A DNA stretch of 64,000 nt from Vogesella sp. XCS3 (GCF_020616155.1 NZ_CP085530.1:1177501-1241500); one strand, 5' to 3'; positions 25,330-35,201 are shown, numbered from the stretch's first letter. A program made the numbers and translations. Notes: a model not told the origin generated them from the sequence alone.

Positions 25330-27327
25330 ATGACTTCACCTCTTTACCCTGCCCGTCTGGACTGGAGCACCGGTCTGCCAATGTCGGCCGACTACGGCGA
25401 TGTGTACTTCTCGCGCGATAGCGGCCTGGCCGAAACCCGCCATGTATTTATCGACAACAACGATCTGCCGCAGCGTTTTGCCGCACTGCAAAACGGTGAG
25501 CTGTTTACCATAGGCGAAACCGGGTTTGGCACCGGGCTGAACTTTCTGATGGCGTGGCAGTGCTTTCTGGCCGACGCACCAGCAGGCGCACGGCTGGCCT
25601 TTGTCAGCACGGAAAAGCACCCGCTCTCCCCTGACGACATGCAGCGCGCGCTGGCCATGTGGCCAGCGTTGGCCGCAGAGGCCGGCGAGCTGCTGCAGCA
25701 ATACCAGGCCATGGCACCGGGCTGGCACCGCTTTGTTCTGGCAGGCGGGCGCATTACGCTTACCCTGCTGGTAGGCGATGCACTTGCCACCCTGCCCGAA
25801 CTGGACGCCAGCGTGGATGCGTGGTTCCTGGATGGCTTTGCCCCGTCACGCAACCCCGACATGTGGCAGCCGGCACTGTTCGAACAGCTGGCGCGCCTGA
25901 GCAAACCCGGCGCGACGCTGGCCACGTTTACCTGCGCCGGCGTGGTACGCCGTGGCCTGGCCGAGGCCGGCTTTGCCGTGCAAAAAGTCCCCGGCTTTGG
26001 CAGCAAACGGGAGATGACGCGTGGCCAGCTGGCCACCCCCGCCAGCAAAGGCTGGTCGGCACCCTGGTATGCACGCCCCAGTCTGCCCGAGCACCTGGAG
26101 CGCAGTGCCATTGTGGTAGGTGCCGGTATTGCCGGTGCCAGCATTGCCTACAGCCTGGCGATACGCGGCTGGCAGGTCACCGTGGTAGACCGCCATCCGG
26201 TGCCGGCCAACGAGGCCTCGGGCAACCCGCAAGGCGTGCTGTACACCAAGCTGTCGCCGCATTTCACCCCGCTCACCCAGCTGATTTTGTCCGGCTACAG
26301 TTACAGCCTGCGCACCCTGGCCAGCAGCCTGCCGCAAAGCGACGACACCTGGCGCCAGTGCGGTGTACTACAGCTGGCGCACAATGCCGAAGAAAGCAAA
26401 CGCCAGCAAGGCCTGGGACTGGCGGGCCTGCCGCACGATATCCTGCACGCAGTGGACGCCGAGCAAGCCTCGCAGCTGGCTGGGCTACCCATCACGCAAG
26501 CAGGGCTGTATTTCCCGCAAGGTGGCTGGCTGCACCCGCCGGCGCTGGTACGCCGCCTGCTGGACCATCCCAACATCACCGTGCGCCTGGCCACCGCCAT
26601 TACCGAGCTATCGCAAAACCCGGCCGACCATAGCTGGGTGGCCATAGGCAGTGATGGCCCACTGGCCATCGGCGGTATTGCCGTGCTGGCCACGGCCAAC
26701 GAAACCGTGCAGTTCGACCCCACCTTCTACCTGCCGGTAAAACGCATCCGCGGCCAGGTATCGGTGGTTGCCGCCACCCCCGCCAGCAGCACGCTGAAAA
26801 CCGTGCTGTGCGGTGAAGGCTATATTTCACCGCCGCGCAACGGCACGCACTGCATGGGCGCCACCTTCAAGTTTGATACCAGCGACACCCAGCCCTGCAA
26901 CAGCGAACACCAGGAGAACCTGGACATGCTGGCGCAGATGGCTCCGGCACTGCACCAGGCGCTAGGCGGCGACAGCCTGGCGGCCAGCCAGTGCCATGGC
27001 CGCGCTGCGCTGCGCTGCACCAGCCCGGACTACCTGCCCATGTGCGGTGCCATTGTGGACCGCGAAGCCTTCAACGACCTGTACGCCCCTCTGGGCCGCG
27101 ATGCGTCGCTGAAACTGAGCCAGGACGCCCCCGAGGTAACCGGCCTGTTTGTCAGCACCGCGCACGGCTCGCGCGGCATGGTTACGGCTCCGCTGTGCGG
27201 CGAGGTACTGGCCAGCCTGCTGGACAAGGAGCCGGCACCGCTGCCCAAGCCCATCATGGACGCCATCCACCCCAGCCGTTTCCTGATTCGCGACATCATT
27301 CGGCAGAAGCTGCGCGAACGCGACTGA
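25330..27327 (+). CDS. mnmC: Bifunctional tRNA mnm5s2U biosynthesis protein MnmC
   Basis: 665-aa two-domain enzyme finishing the wobble-uridine modification mnm5s2U34. The N-terminal methyltransferase (about 1-240) has the SAM loop GETGFGTGLNFLMAW and DAWFLDGFAPSRNPDMW. The C-terminal FAD oxidoreductase (about 255-640) has VVGAGIAGASIAYSLAIRGW and ends with a DAAO-like GLFVSTAHGSRGMVTAPL. Both domains are full length. I choose the Met at 25330, which aligns with family N-termini; an ATG eight codons earlier (25306) is possible. Monocistronic with a strong terminator. Confidence 0.93.
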   Translation: MTSPLYPARLDWSTGLPMSADYGDVYFSRDSGLAETRHVFIDNNDLPQRFAALQNGELFTIGETGFGTGLNFLMAWQCFLADAPAGARLAFVSTEKHPLSPDDMQRALAMWPALAAEAGELLQQYQAMAPGWHRFVLAGGRITLTLLVGDALATLPELDASVDAWFLDGFAPSRNPDMWQPALFEQLARLSKPGATLATFTCAGVVRRGLAEAGFAVQKVPGFGSKREMTRGQLATPASKGWSAPWYARPSLPEHLERSAIVVGAGIAGASIAYSLAIRGWQVTVVDRHPVPANEASGNPQGVLYTKLSPHFTPLTQLILSGYSYSLRTLASSLPQSDDTWRQCGVLQLAHNAEESKRQQGLGLAGLPHDILHAVDAEQASQLAGLPITQAGLYFPQGGWLHPPALVRRLLDHPNITVRLATAITELSQNPADHSWVAIGSDGPLAIGGIAVLATANETVQFDPTFYLPVKRIRGQVSVVAATPASSTLKTVLCGEGYISPPRNGTHCMGATFKFDTSDTQPCNSEHQENLDMLAQMAPALHQALGGDSLAASQCHGRAALRCTSPDYLPMCGAIVDREAFNDLYAPLGRDASLKLSQDAPEVTGLFVSTAHGSRGMVTAPLCGEVLASLLDKEPAPLPKPIMDAIHPSRFLIRDIIRQKLRERD

Positions 27328-27346
27328 CCCCGTCTCGACCACAAAG

Positions 27347-27382
27347 CAAAAAGGCGCCGCTCATGTGAACGGCGCCTTTTTT
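27347..27382. terminator. Bidirectional terminator between mnmC and the thioesterase
   Basis: AAGGCGCCG / CGGCGCCTT (27351-27359 and 27370-27378) flanked by A- and T-runs. Confidence 0.9.
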
Positions 27383-27397
27383 ATGGTGCAGCCTGCG

Positions 27398-27823
27398 TCA
27401 GGCATCGGCCCCCGCAGCGCGCAGCCGCTCGCGGATAGGCTCCGGGATGGACACCGACTTGCCCGCTTGATAATCCACCCACACCAGCGTCGCCTCGCCC
27501 ACCGCGTACACGGTATTGTCGTCGCCAGCCAGGTAGAAGTGATGGCGTAGTGTCAGGCTGCTGCGGCCGACCTTGACCACCTCGCTGCTCACCATCACGG
27601 TAGCCGGGTAAGACAGCTCGCGCTTGTAGGTACAGCTGGTGCTGCCCAGCACCGGGCCGATGCCGGCCGGGTTGATGGGGTGGCCGATGCTGTCCAGCCA
27701 TTCCACACGGATCTGCTCCATGTAGCGAAAATAATAGGTATTGTTCAGGTGCCCTACCGCGTCCATATCGCCCCAGCGCATGGTGATGGTACGGCGGTCC
27801 AGCAAAGGCAGTTTCTTGTCCAT
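27398..27823 (-). CDS. Acyl-CoA thioesterase (hotdog fold, 4HBT type)
   Basis: 141-aa single hotdog-fold thioesterase. The active-site strand-helix MRWGDMDAVGHLNNTYYFRY (about 15-34) has the conserved Asp and the GHxNN element of the 4-hydroxybenzoyl-CoA thioesterase/YbgC group. CTYKRELSYPATVMVSSEVV follows as the second strand set. The substrate chain is unknown. Start MDKKLPLLDRRT at 27823 is supported by AGGATC upstream. Divergent from tdk with a 136-base gap that holds both promoters. Confidence 0.85.
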   Translation of the reverse strand: MDKKLPLLDRRTITMRWGDMDAVGHLNNTYYFRYMEQIRVEWLDSIGHPINPAGIGPVLGSTSCTYKRELSYPATVMVSSEVVKVGRSSLTLRHHFYLAGDDNTVYAVGEATLVWVDYQAGKSVSIPEPIRERLRAAGADA

Positions 27824-27959
27824 GGTGATCCTTTGTGTGCATTGCAGCATCATGATAGCGGCACACTTCCGTAAACGTAAGCCGGCTGCGCAAACGCACT
27901 GTTCGCACACCCCGCCCTGCTTGGGCTAAAATGCCAGCCCCTTACGCATGCACACGCCC

Positions 27960-28535
27960 ATGGCCAAACTTTTTTACCGCTACGCGGCGATGAATAGCGG
28001 CAAGAGCACCCAGCTTTTGCAGATCGCCAACAACTACGAAACCATGGGCAAGGCCGTACGGCTGTACACCGCCGCCATCGACAACCGCTATGGCGTGGGC
28101 AAGATCACCTCGCGGCTGAATATCCAGCGCGACGCGCTGACCTACGACGACAGCTTTGATTTTCTGGCGCAGGACTACCAGGACATCGCCTGCGTGCTGA
28201 TCGACGAGGCGCAGTTTCTCACCAGCCAGCAGGCGCAACAGCTGCACCGTTTGGCGCACACCCGCCACGTGCCGGTGATCTGTTTTGGCCTGCGCAGCGA
28301 CTTCAAGGGCGAGCCCTTCCCGGGTGCCGCCTGGCTGCTATCGCTGGCAGAAGACATCGAAGAGATCAAGACCATCTGCACCTGTGGCCGCAAAGCCACC
28401 ATGCATATCCGCGTAGACGGCCAGGGCCAGCGCCTGCAAGAAGGGCCGCAAGTTGATATTGGTGACGACACGCGCTACCACGCCGTGTGTGCCAAATGCT
28501 TTTATCAGGGCTATGCCCAGGAAGACACACCATGA
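27960..28535 (+). CDS. tdk: Thymidine kinase
   Basis: Type II thymidine kinase (191 aa) that phosphorylates thymidine to dTMP in salvage. The P-loop is in YRYAAMNSGKSTQLLQIANN, the Walker B/lid base in VLIDEAQFLTSQQ, FGLRSDFKGEPFPGA follows, and the zinc site uses CTCGRKA and CAKCF. I take the start at MAKLFYRYAAM (27960), which matches the family; the ATG at 27948 is four codons earlier. Its TGA overlaps the ATG of the next gene, so the two are co-translated. Confidence 0.95.
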   Translation: MAKLFYRYAAMNSGKSTQLLQIANNYETMGKAVRLYTAAIDNRYGVGKITSRLNIQRDALTYDDSFDFLAQDYQDIACVLIDEAQFLTSQQAQQLHRLAHTRHVPVICFGLRSDFKGEPFPGAAWLLSLAEDIEEIKTICTCGRKATMHIRVDGQGQRLQEGPQVDIGDDTRYHAVCAKCFYQGYAQEDTP

Positions 28536-28933
28536 GCAAACCCCGCCACGGCGGCAGCAAGCCCGCCCCTGCCAGCACCGAGCGCCAGGCTGCCGACAAA
28601 CGCCACGCCCGCGCCGAGGCCGCGTGCCATACCGTGCTGCAGCTGTTTGCCAGCCTGGAAGAAGACAACGCCTGGCAAGCCTGCGAAATGGCCATGAAAT
28701 ACGGGCAAATGGCCGCCGTTTACGCGCGCAAGATCCGCAATGGCCGCGTCATCAGCGCCCCGGACTTCAACGCCGCGGTGGAGGTATGCACCAGCGCCCG
28801 CCGCGCGCTGCGCAGCCTGGACGCCGAGCTGGTCTTTGCCGGCCACCCGCGCCAGGCCGAGCTGGCCGAGGCCGCCAGCGCCAGCTACCAGGTACTGCTG
28901 GACCATCACCAGCTGACCAAGGGCAAAGCCTGA
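28532..28933 (+). CDS. Conserved hypothetical protein downstream of tdk
   Basis: 133-aa basic, largely helical protein (MSKPRHGGSKPAPASTERQA, then ARAEAACHTVLQLFASLEED). No signal peptide, membrane segment or recognised catalytic motif. Four-base ATGA overlap with tdk suggests one transcript. I do not recognise the family. It is followed by a strong terminator that is itself part of a 228-base direct repeat. Confidence 0.6.
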   Translation: MSKPRHGGSKPAPASTERQAADKRHARAEAACHTVLQLFASLEEDNAWQACEMAMKYGQMAAVYARKIRNGRVISAPDFNAAVEVCTSARRALRSLDAELVFAGHPRQAELAEAASASYQVLLDHHQLTKGKA

Positions 28934-28973
28934 GCCACGGCCAGCGCGCGGCCTGAGCTGCCCCGCAAAGCAC

Positions 28974-29006
28974 AAGGCCACGGCATAGCCGTGGCCTTGT
29001 TGTTTT
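28974..29006. terminator. Terminator hairpin after the tdk operon (left-repeat copy)
   Basis: AAGGCCACGGC / GCCGTGGCCTT (28974-28984 and 28988-28998) with a 3-base loop, then GTTGTTTT. Confidence 0.85.
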
Positions 29007-29025
29007 ACTACGCCAGAGCCAGCAA

Positions 29026-29179
29026 TCAGCCCGCCTGCGCCGCCTGCCACTGCGCATGAATGCGGCCAACCTCACCCAGCCAGCGCTGCTTGTCCTGCAC
29101 TGGCAGCCAGCTGGCCTCGAAGCTGTTGTTCACCAGCTGTGCCACTTCTTCTGCCGTCAGGCCCAGTGCCTCGCGGCAG
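29026..29179 (-). pseudogene. 3' fragment of adenosine/adenine deaminase (duplicate)
   Basis: Encodes only the C-terminal ~50 residues of the deaminase at 31914-32948 ([20 protein letters not shown], then SWLPVQDKQRW and the final QWQAAQAG and stop). Frame is intact but there is no N-terminal part. Point differences to the intact gene (for example V to A, S to P, M to L) show it is not a recent exact copy. It joins abruptly to gspG-like sequence at 29179. Confidence 0.9.
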
Positions 29180-29344
29180 CATCCAGCTGCGCCTGCGCGG
29201 TGCGTACTTCGGCGCTAGATAGCAGGCCGAGGTAGCGCGGTGCAACGTAGCCGACCAGCAGACCTAGGATGGCGACGCGACCAGCAGATCCAGCAGGATG
29301 AAACCGCGTGGTGCTTGGGGTCGCCGGATATTATGGTTTGGCAT
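29180..29344 (-). pseudogene. Frameshifted N-terminal fragment of a GspG-like type II secretion pseudopilin
   Basis: Read on the minus strand from ATG at 29344: MPNHNIRRPQAPRGFILLDL then LVA, a prepilin leader with the G-F cleavage site and hydrophobic helix. A one-base loss then shifts the frame. The next frame continues VAILGLLVGYVAPRYLGLLS, then SAEVRTAQAQLDA, the GspG signature, before ending at the deaminase fragment. The fifth mature residue is Asp where pseudopilins have Glu. It is a relic, not a working gene. No other gsp gene is in the window. Confidence 0.75.
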
Positions 29345-29458
29345 AACGTGGGCAATCATGATTCAAAACAAACAGCCAAGGTTGGCCGCAAGGAGGTGAT
29401 GGCGTGCCGCCAGCCTATTGGCGCGGTAAACGTTGGGCTTCATTTCATTCAGCCCAAC
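29345..29458. other. Intergenic part of the accessory patch
   Basis: Contains one 12-mer copy (29389-29400) and an inverted repeat GTTGGGCT / AGCCCAAC (29432-29439 and 29451-29458) that would follow the stop of the small ORF to its right on the minus strand. No gene seen. Confidence 0.5.
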
Positions 29459-29596
29459 CTACCGTGCTGCCCCCACGTAGTTTTCCAGCCGCCAAGCATG
29501 CGGGCTATTTGTGATAAGCGTCATCGCAGACTGAGAGAAACCGGCAACACCGCATAGCAATACACCAGCCAGAATATTCTTCGATCGACATTTCAT
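29459..29596 (-). CDS. Very short exported ORF, probably a remnant
   Basis: 45 codons: MKCRSKNILAGVLLCGVAGF continues to SQSAMTLITNSPHAW and ends ENYVGAAR. The N-terminus looks like a signal peptide and AAAGG lies nine bases before the ATG. Only about 22 residues would remain after cleavage. An inverted repeat follows the stop. It may be a real small secreted protein, or the two ends of a larger gene after an internal deletion, which fits the scarred surroundings. Confidence 0.35.
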   Translation of the reverse strand: MKCRSKNILAGVLLCGVAGFSQSAMTLITNSPHAWRLENYVGAAR

Positions 29597-29670
29597 GCTC
29601 TTACCTTTCGTGTCGCACCGCTCACACTCAACCATCAAGGTTGGCCGCAACGCGGTGATGGCATGCGGCC

Positions 29671-30706
29671 GGCTTTGTTGCACAAATCAGCCGTAGGTCG
29701 AACTACCCCAATCCCCAGACGGATTTATCCCATACGGACCGTTTGCGGCGTGCCCAGTGCTGTGAAGCGATTCAGAATCGCTGCACAGATTTGAAGCTCC
29801 GCTACTTGCCGGTCAAAGTCCCGTGACTTAACCCGATCTGCCAGCAATTTGAAACAGTGCATCTTCGTTTCGACCAAGCTGCGGCGATGGTAGCCACTCC
29901 ACTTTTTCCAGAGCGCGCGCCCCAGATACTTCACCGCTCGTAGCGACTCATTGCGAGCCTGATTGCCCCGTAAATTCCCTTTCCAGAATTGGCCATTTCG
30001 ACGTGGGGGAATGATGGCTGCCGCCCCACGCTCTGCAATCGCTGCGTAACATAGGCGTGTGTCGTACGCCCCATCCGTGGTGACGGTTACCAGTCCCTCT
30101 CCCGCCGGAATTTGCGATAGCAGCTCTGGCAGCATCGTGGCATCTCCAGTGCGATTGTCGGTCACTTCCATTGCCCGGATTTCCAGCGTTTGCGCATCTA
30201 TGCCCAGATGCAGCTTGCGCCATTGGCGGCGGTAATCAGCGCCATGCTTTTTCACCTTCCACTCGCCTTCACCCATCATCTTGATGCCGGTGCTATCCAC
30301 CAAGAGATGCAGACAACCTTGCTTTTTCTGTACCGGGATGCGGACTTGCAGGTCTTTCTGGCGGCGGGAAAGCGTGCTGAAGTCGGGGACGGCCCAGTCA
30401 AGGCCAGCCAGGCGCAACATACTTTCGACCATACCTGTGGCTTGCCGTAGCGCCAGGCCAAAGAGGCATTTGATGGTGAGACAGAACTGGATGGCAGCAT
30501 CAGAAAAAGTTAGCTGCCGTCCCCGCCTGCCGGTAGCCGGTGCCAACCAGTTCATGCCTTTGTCGAGCCAGAGAAGGAGCTGCCCTCGTTGCTTGAGGGA
30601 CTGGTTGTATGACTGCCAGTTGATGGTTTGGTACTTGGGAGGAAGGGGCTTGCTCATGCGGTCATTCTACCGGACGGACGCAAGCACTGATTTGTGCAAC
30701 AAAGCC
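29671..30706 (-). mobile_element. IS5-family insertion sequence, IS903-like group
   Basis: 1036-bp element bounded by perfect 20-bp inverted repeats GGCTTTGTTGCACAAATCAG (29671-29690, and its complement at 30687-30706). It carries one intact transposase gene. End sequence and size fit the IS903 group of IS5. The 9 bases on the left (CATGCGGCC) and right (GATCGGCAT) do not match, so no target-site duplication is visible. The right flank is RHS DNA; the left flank is not. Confidence 0.95.
29725..30657 (-). CDS. IS5-family transposase
   Basis: 310-aa DDE transposase, apparently intact. It starts MSKPLPPKYQTINWQSYNQS. The catalytic acids appear as LLVDSTGIKMM (first Asp), VTTDGAYDTRL (second Asp), and RRSLVETKMHCFKLL (the R-x3-E-x6-K pattern). 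The N-terminal part LTFSDAAIQFCLTIKCLFGL is the usual helical DNA-binding region of this group. It fills the element between the inverted repeats. Base composition is slightly A+T richer than its neighbours, as expected for a visitor. Confidence 0.95.
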   Translation of the reverse strand: MSKPLPPKYQTINWQSYNQSLKQRGQLLLWLDKGMNWLAPATGRRGRQLTFSDAAIQFCLTIKCLFGLALRQATGMVESMLRLAGLDWAVPDFSTLSRRQKDLQVRIPVQKKQGCLHLLVDSTGIKMMGEGEWKVKKHGADYRRQWRKLHLGIDAQTLEIRAMEVTDNRTGDATMLPELLSQIPAGEGLVTVTTDGAYDTRLCYAAIAERGAAAIIPPRRNGQFWKGNLRGNQARNESLRAVKYLGRALWKKWSGYHRRSLVETKMHCFKLLADRVKSRDFDRQVAELQICAAILNRFTALGTPQTVRMG

Positions 30707-31839
30707 GATCGGCATAACTCAGCGGATTATTCCACGCATACCTGTAACGATTGAAATCCTGCATATCGCCTGGGGCGCTGATCTGCGGATCCGGGCTCAG
30801 GAAGCGCCCCAGTAGCGGATCGTAAATCCGCGCGTTCATGTTGATCAGACCCAGCTCGTCCAGGTGCTCGTGACCGGTGTAACCGCGGTCGGTCGTCTGG
30901 CCGACAATGCCCGGGTTGGCCGCGTCGGTCTGCCCGCTGGCGTAGCGGCGTTTGCCCCACGCGTCAAAGCCCAGGCTTTCCAGCAGCTGGCCGCTGCTGC
31001 CCATGATGGCCCGGTTGCTGCCCAGGTGGTCTTTGACCCAGTAGCGTTCTTCTTCTGCGGCCTGGCCGGCGGCCGGGTTGTCGCGTTTGACGACTTCGCC
31101 AATGACGTCGCCCAGGGCGGTGAGGTAGTGCTTGTGTTCAACTTTACCATCAGTGCCGATGGTTTTCTCGTAGAACAGGCCACTGCCTTTGCCGGGGTTG
31201 AAGTACAGCTGGGTGCCGTATTGGCTGGACACTGGCTTGATGCGCTCGTGTTCGGCGTCGTACCAGTATTCTTCGCGCCGCCCATAGCCTTCCAGGGTTT
31301 TGGGCAGGTTGTAGCTGGCCCAGCTGGCGAGGCGGTTTTCATTGCGAACCAGGGTGCCGTTGGCGTCGTAGTCGAAACCGCGCTCGATGCCGTCTACGCC
31401 TTTGAGGGCGGTCAGGGCATGGGGGCGTACCACGCCGGGGCCGCTGGCGGGGTAGCTGTAGCTGCCAACGCCGCTTTTGTAGGTGATGTTGCCCAGTTCG
31501 TCGTAGACGATGTCCTGGGTGCTGACCTAGTTGCCACCGCTGGCCTTGGTGAGGCGGTTCAACTCGTCGTAGCTGAAGTTTTCGTTGTACTGGTACGGGG
31601 TGCCGGCGGTGATCTTCAGGTTGCGCGTTTTGAGGTTGCCGACGCTGTCGTAGAGGTAACGTTCCTAGAAGGCGGCACCGGCATCGACGAGCTCGACCCG
31701 GTCGCGGTTGTTGTACACGCGGTTGACGGCGACGCTGCCGCCGGCAAACAGCTGGCGGGTGGCGCGCCCGGCGGCGTCGAGGCTATCGGCTTGCCAGTAG
31801 GTTTTACCGGTGGCCGCATTGCTGAGTCGTTGCGTCCGA
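30707..31839 (-). pseudogene. RHS-repeat core fragment, with two amber codons and lost 3' toxin end
   Basis: The minus strand encodes YD-type repeats (YNNRDRVELVDAGAAF, YLYDSVGNLKTRNL, FSYDELNRLTKASGG, IVYDELGNITYKSG). The RHS-associated core follows: HYLTALGDVIGEVV, WVKDHLGSNRAIM, and GLINMNARIYDPLLGRFLSP. The frame is broken by two TAG codons (about 31664-31666 and 31527-31529), both one C-to-T change from CAG. It has no N-terminal region. It is cut by the IS right after NNPLSYADR, where a variable C-terminal toxin domain would begin. Flanked on the right by the direct repeat. Confidence 0.88.
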
Positions 31840-33154
<1,315 letters not shown>

Positions 33155-33215
33155 AGAATGTGTTGCTGGCAGCTTGGGCTGCGGCAATCTCCGGCTGGGC
33201 GCAGATTGTAAATAC

Positions 33216-33306
33216 TGGCGGAGAGGGGGGGATTCGAACCCCCGTCAGGGTATTACCCTGAACACGCTTTCCAGGCGTGCGACTTAAGCCACTCATCCAC
33301 CTCTCC
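33216..33306 (-). tRNA. tRNA-Ser (GGA), second identical copy
   Basis: Same 91-base sequence as 33064-33154, separated by a 61-base spacer. It is promoter-proximal. Both copies lie in the same transcription unit between a sigma-70 promoter and a terminator. Confidence 0.97.
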
Positions 33307-33357
33307 AGATGGCTCTCTTCGACCGGCCTTGCGGCGTTTTGTCGTCAGAGGCTGCGC

Positions 33358-33386
33358 ATTCTAGTGAAGCCCCCCCGCCTTGGCAA
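33358..33386 (-). promoter_or_regulatory. Sigma-70 promoter of the tRNA-Ser pair
   Basis: On the minus strand TTGCCA (33381-33386), a 17-base spacer, then TAGAAT (33358-33363). A G+C-rich GCGC discriminator follows, as is usual in stringently controlled stable-RNA promoters. Confidence 0.8.
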
Positions 33387-33572
33387 GCTTTTTTACAAAA
33401 AAATGCATACTTGCCCTGCCCTGCGGCCAACTGGCCGTGCCTGCCAGCCACACCCGGCCCGGCCAAACCCTTGATCGCATTGCGCATTCCGGCGCAGGCT
33501 CGCACCCAGCAGCCAGCCTGCGCGGCTTCAGGTAGAATTGCGGCATTGCAAAACACACCCCGTGAAAACACG

Positions 33573-35165
33573 ATGCGCATTGCCCTAGCCCAGTTCAACC
33601 CGGTTGTTGGCGACATCACCGGCAATACCCAGAAAATCCTGACCCTGGCCAAGCAAGCCATGGCGCAGGGGGCCGATATCCTGGTGACCCCCGAGCTGGC
33701 GCTGACCGGCTACAGCCCGGAAGACCTGCTACTGCGCGACCATTTCTATCGCGCCATTGCCGCCGGCCTGGACGAGCTGGAGCAGCTGGACGGCATTACG
33801 CTGGTGATTGGCCACCCGGCCAAGCTGGGCAACGAACGCTTTAACGCTGCCACCGTGCTGCGCGATGGCCACCGTCTAGGCCAGTACCACAAGATGCTGC
33901 TGCCCAATAACGAAGTCTTCGACGAGTGCCGCTACTTCACCCCCGGCGCGGCACCGCTGGTATTCGAACAAAACGGCGTGCAGGTCGGTGTGCTGATCTG
34001 CGAAGACGTCTGGTCTATCGAGCCGGCTGCCGAAGCCGCCGACGCCGGCGCCAATGTGATCGTGTCGCTGAACGCCTCGCCGTTCCACCGCAACAAGATC
34101 GACACCCGCCATGAAATGCTGCGCTACCGCGTGCAGGAAACCGGCCTGCCCATCGCCTACGTCAACCTCACCGGCGGCCAGGACGAACTGGTATTCGACG
34201 GCGGCTCGTTCGCGCTGGACAAACAGGGCGAGCTGGTGGCCCAGGCCGCTGCCTACGACGACGAGCTCCTGCTGCTGGACTACCAGGACGGCGACCTCGC
34301 CCCGGCCAGCCAGGCCACCCTGCCCGGCGAGCTGGAAAGCGCATACCGCGCGCTGGTGGTAGGCGTGCGCGACTACATCAACAAAAACGGCTTCCCCGGC
34401 GCACTGCTGGGCCTGTCCGGCGGTATCGACTCTGCGCTCACGCTGGCCATCGCGGTGGACGCGCTGGGCGCCGAGCACGTGCACGCGGTCATGATGCCGT
34501 CGCGCTACACCGCCGACATCAGCGTGGACGACAGCCGCGACATGGTGCAGCGCGTGGGCGTGAAGTACGACGAAATCGAAATCTGGCCGATGTACGAAAG
34601 CTTCATGGCCGCGCTGGCACCGTCGTTTGACGGCCTGGCCATGGACACCACCGAAGAAAACCTGCAGGCGCGCATTCGCGGCACCCTGCTGATGGCGCTG
34701 TCCAACAAAACCGGCAAGCTGGTGCTGACCACCGGCAACAAGTCGGAAATGACCACCGGCTACTGCACGCTGTACGGCGACATGGCCGGCGGCTTTGCCG
34801 TGCTGAAAGACGTGGCCAAAACCCTGGTATTCGAGCTGTGCCGCTGGCGCAACACCCAGGGCGACATCATCCCCGAGCGCATCATCACCCGCCCGCCGTC
34901 GGCCGAGCTGCGCCCGGACCAGAAAGACCAGGACAGCCTGCCGCCGTACGAGGTGCTGGACGCCATCATGGCGCGCTACGTGGAGCACAATATGTCGGCC
35001 GCCGAGATCATCCGCGACGGTTTTGCCGAAGCCGACGTCAACAAGGTGGTACGCCTGCTGAAGATCAACGAATACAAGCGCCGCCAGGCACCGGTGGGCC
35101 CGCGCATTACCCATCGCGGCTTCGGCAAGGACTGGCGCTACCCCATTACCAACCGCTTCAGTTAA
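33573..35165 (+). CDS. nadE: Glutamine-dependent NAD+ synthetase
   Basis: 530-aa enzyme that amidates nicotinic acid adenine dinucleotide to NAD+, with ammonia released from glutamine. The N-terminal nitrilase-type glutaminase (about 1-250) shows the catalytic trio: Glu in TPELALTGYSPEDLL, Lys in YHKMLLPNNEVF, Cys in VGVLICEDVWSIE. The C-terminal synthetase has the ATP loop LLGLSGGIDSALTLAI and TTGNKSEMTTGYCTLYGDMA. Start MRIALAQFNPVVG at 33573 matches the family; longer frames upstream run into the tRNA region. An inverted pair of the 12-mer lies just past the stop. Confidence 0.95.
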   Translation: MRIALAQFNPVVGDITGNTQKILTLAKQAMAQGADILVTPELALTGYSPEDLLLRDHFYRAIAAGLDELEQLDGITLVIGHPAKLGNERFNAATVLRDGHRLGQYHKMLLPNNEVFDECRYFTPGAAPLVFEQNGVQVGVLICEDVWSIEPAAEAADAGANVIVSLNASPFHRNKIDTRHEMLRYRVQETGLPIAYVNLTGGQDELVFDGGSFALDKQGELVAQAAAYDDELLLLDYQDGDLAPASQATLPGELESAYRALVVGVRDYINKNGFPGALLGLSGGIDSALTLAIAVDALGAEHVHAVMMPSRYTADISVDDSRDMVQRVGVKYDEIEIWPMYESFMAALAPSFDGLAMDTTEENLQARIRGTLLMALSNKTGKLVLTTGNKSEMTTGYCTLYGDMAGGFAVLKDVAKTLVFELCRWRNTQGDIIPERIITRPPSAELRPDQKDQDSLPPYEVLDAIMARYVEHNMSAAEIIRDGFAEADVNKVVRLLKINEYKRRQAPVGPRITHRGFGKDWRYPITNRFS

Positions 35166-35173
35166 GCCGCCGC

Positions 35174-35201
35174 TGCGGCCAACCTGCCAGGGTTGGCCGC
35201 A
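35174..35201. repeat. Inverted pair of the 12-mer after nadE
   Basis: TGCGGCCAACCT (35174-35185) and GGGTTGGCCGCA (35190-35201) facing each other across TGCC. It forms an 11-12 bp stem without a T-run, so its terminator strength is doubtful. Confidence 0.9.

Larger units (their letters stand above)
28952..29179. repeat. Left copy of a 228-base direct repeat
   Basis: Closely similar (about 94% by eye in the add part) to 31840-32067. Both carry CCTGAGC, a CCCCGCAAA stretch, the hairpin around GGCCACGGC, and the last ~50 codons of the deaminase gene. Same orientation. Together they bracket the accessory patch 29180-31839. Confidence 0.9.
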
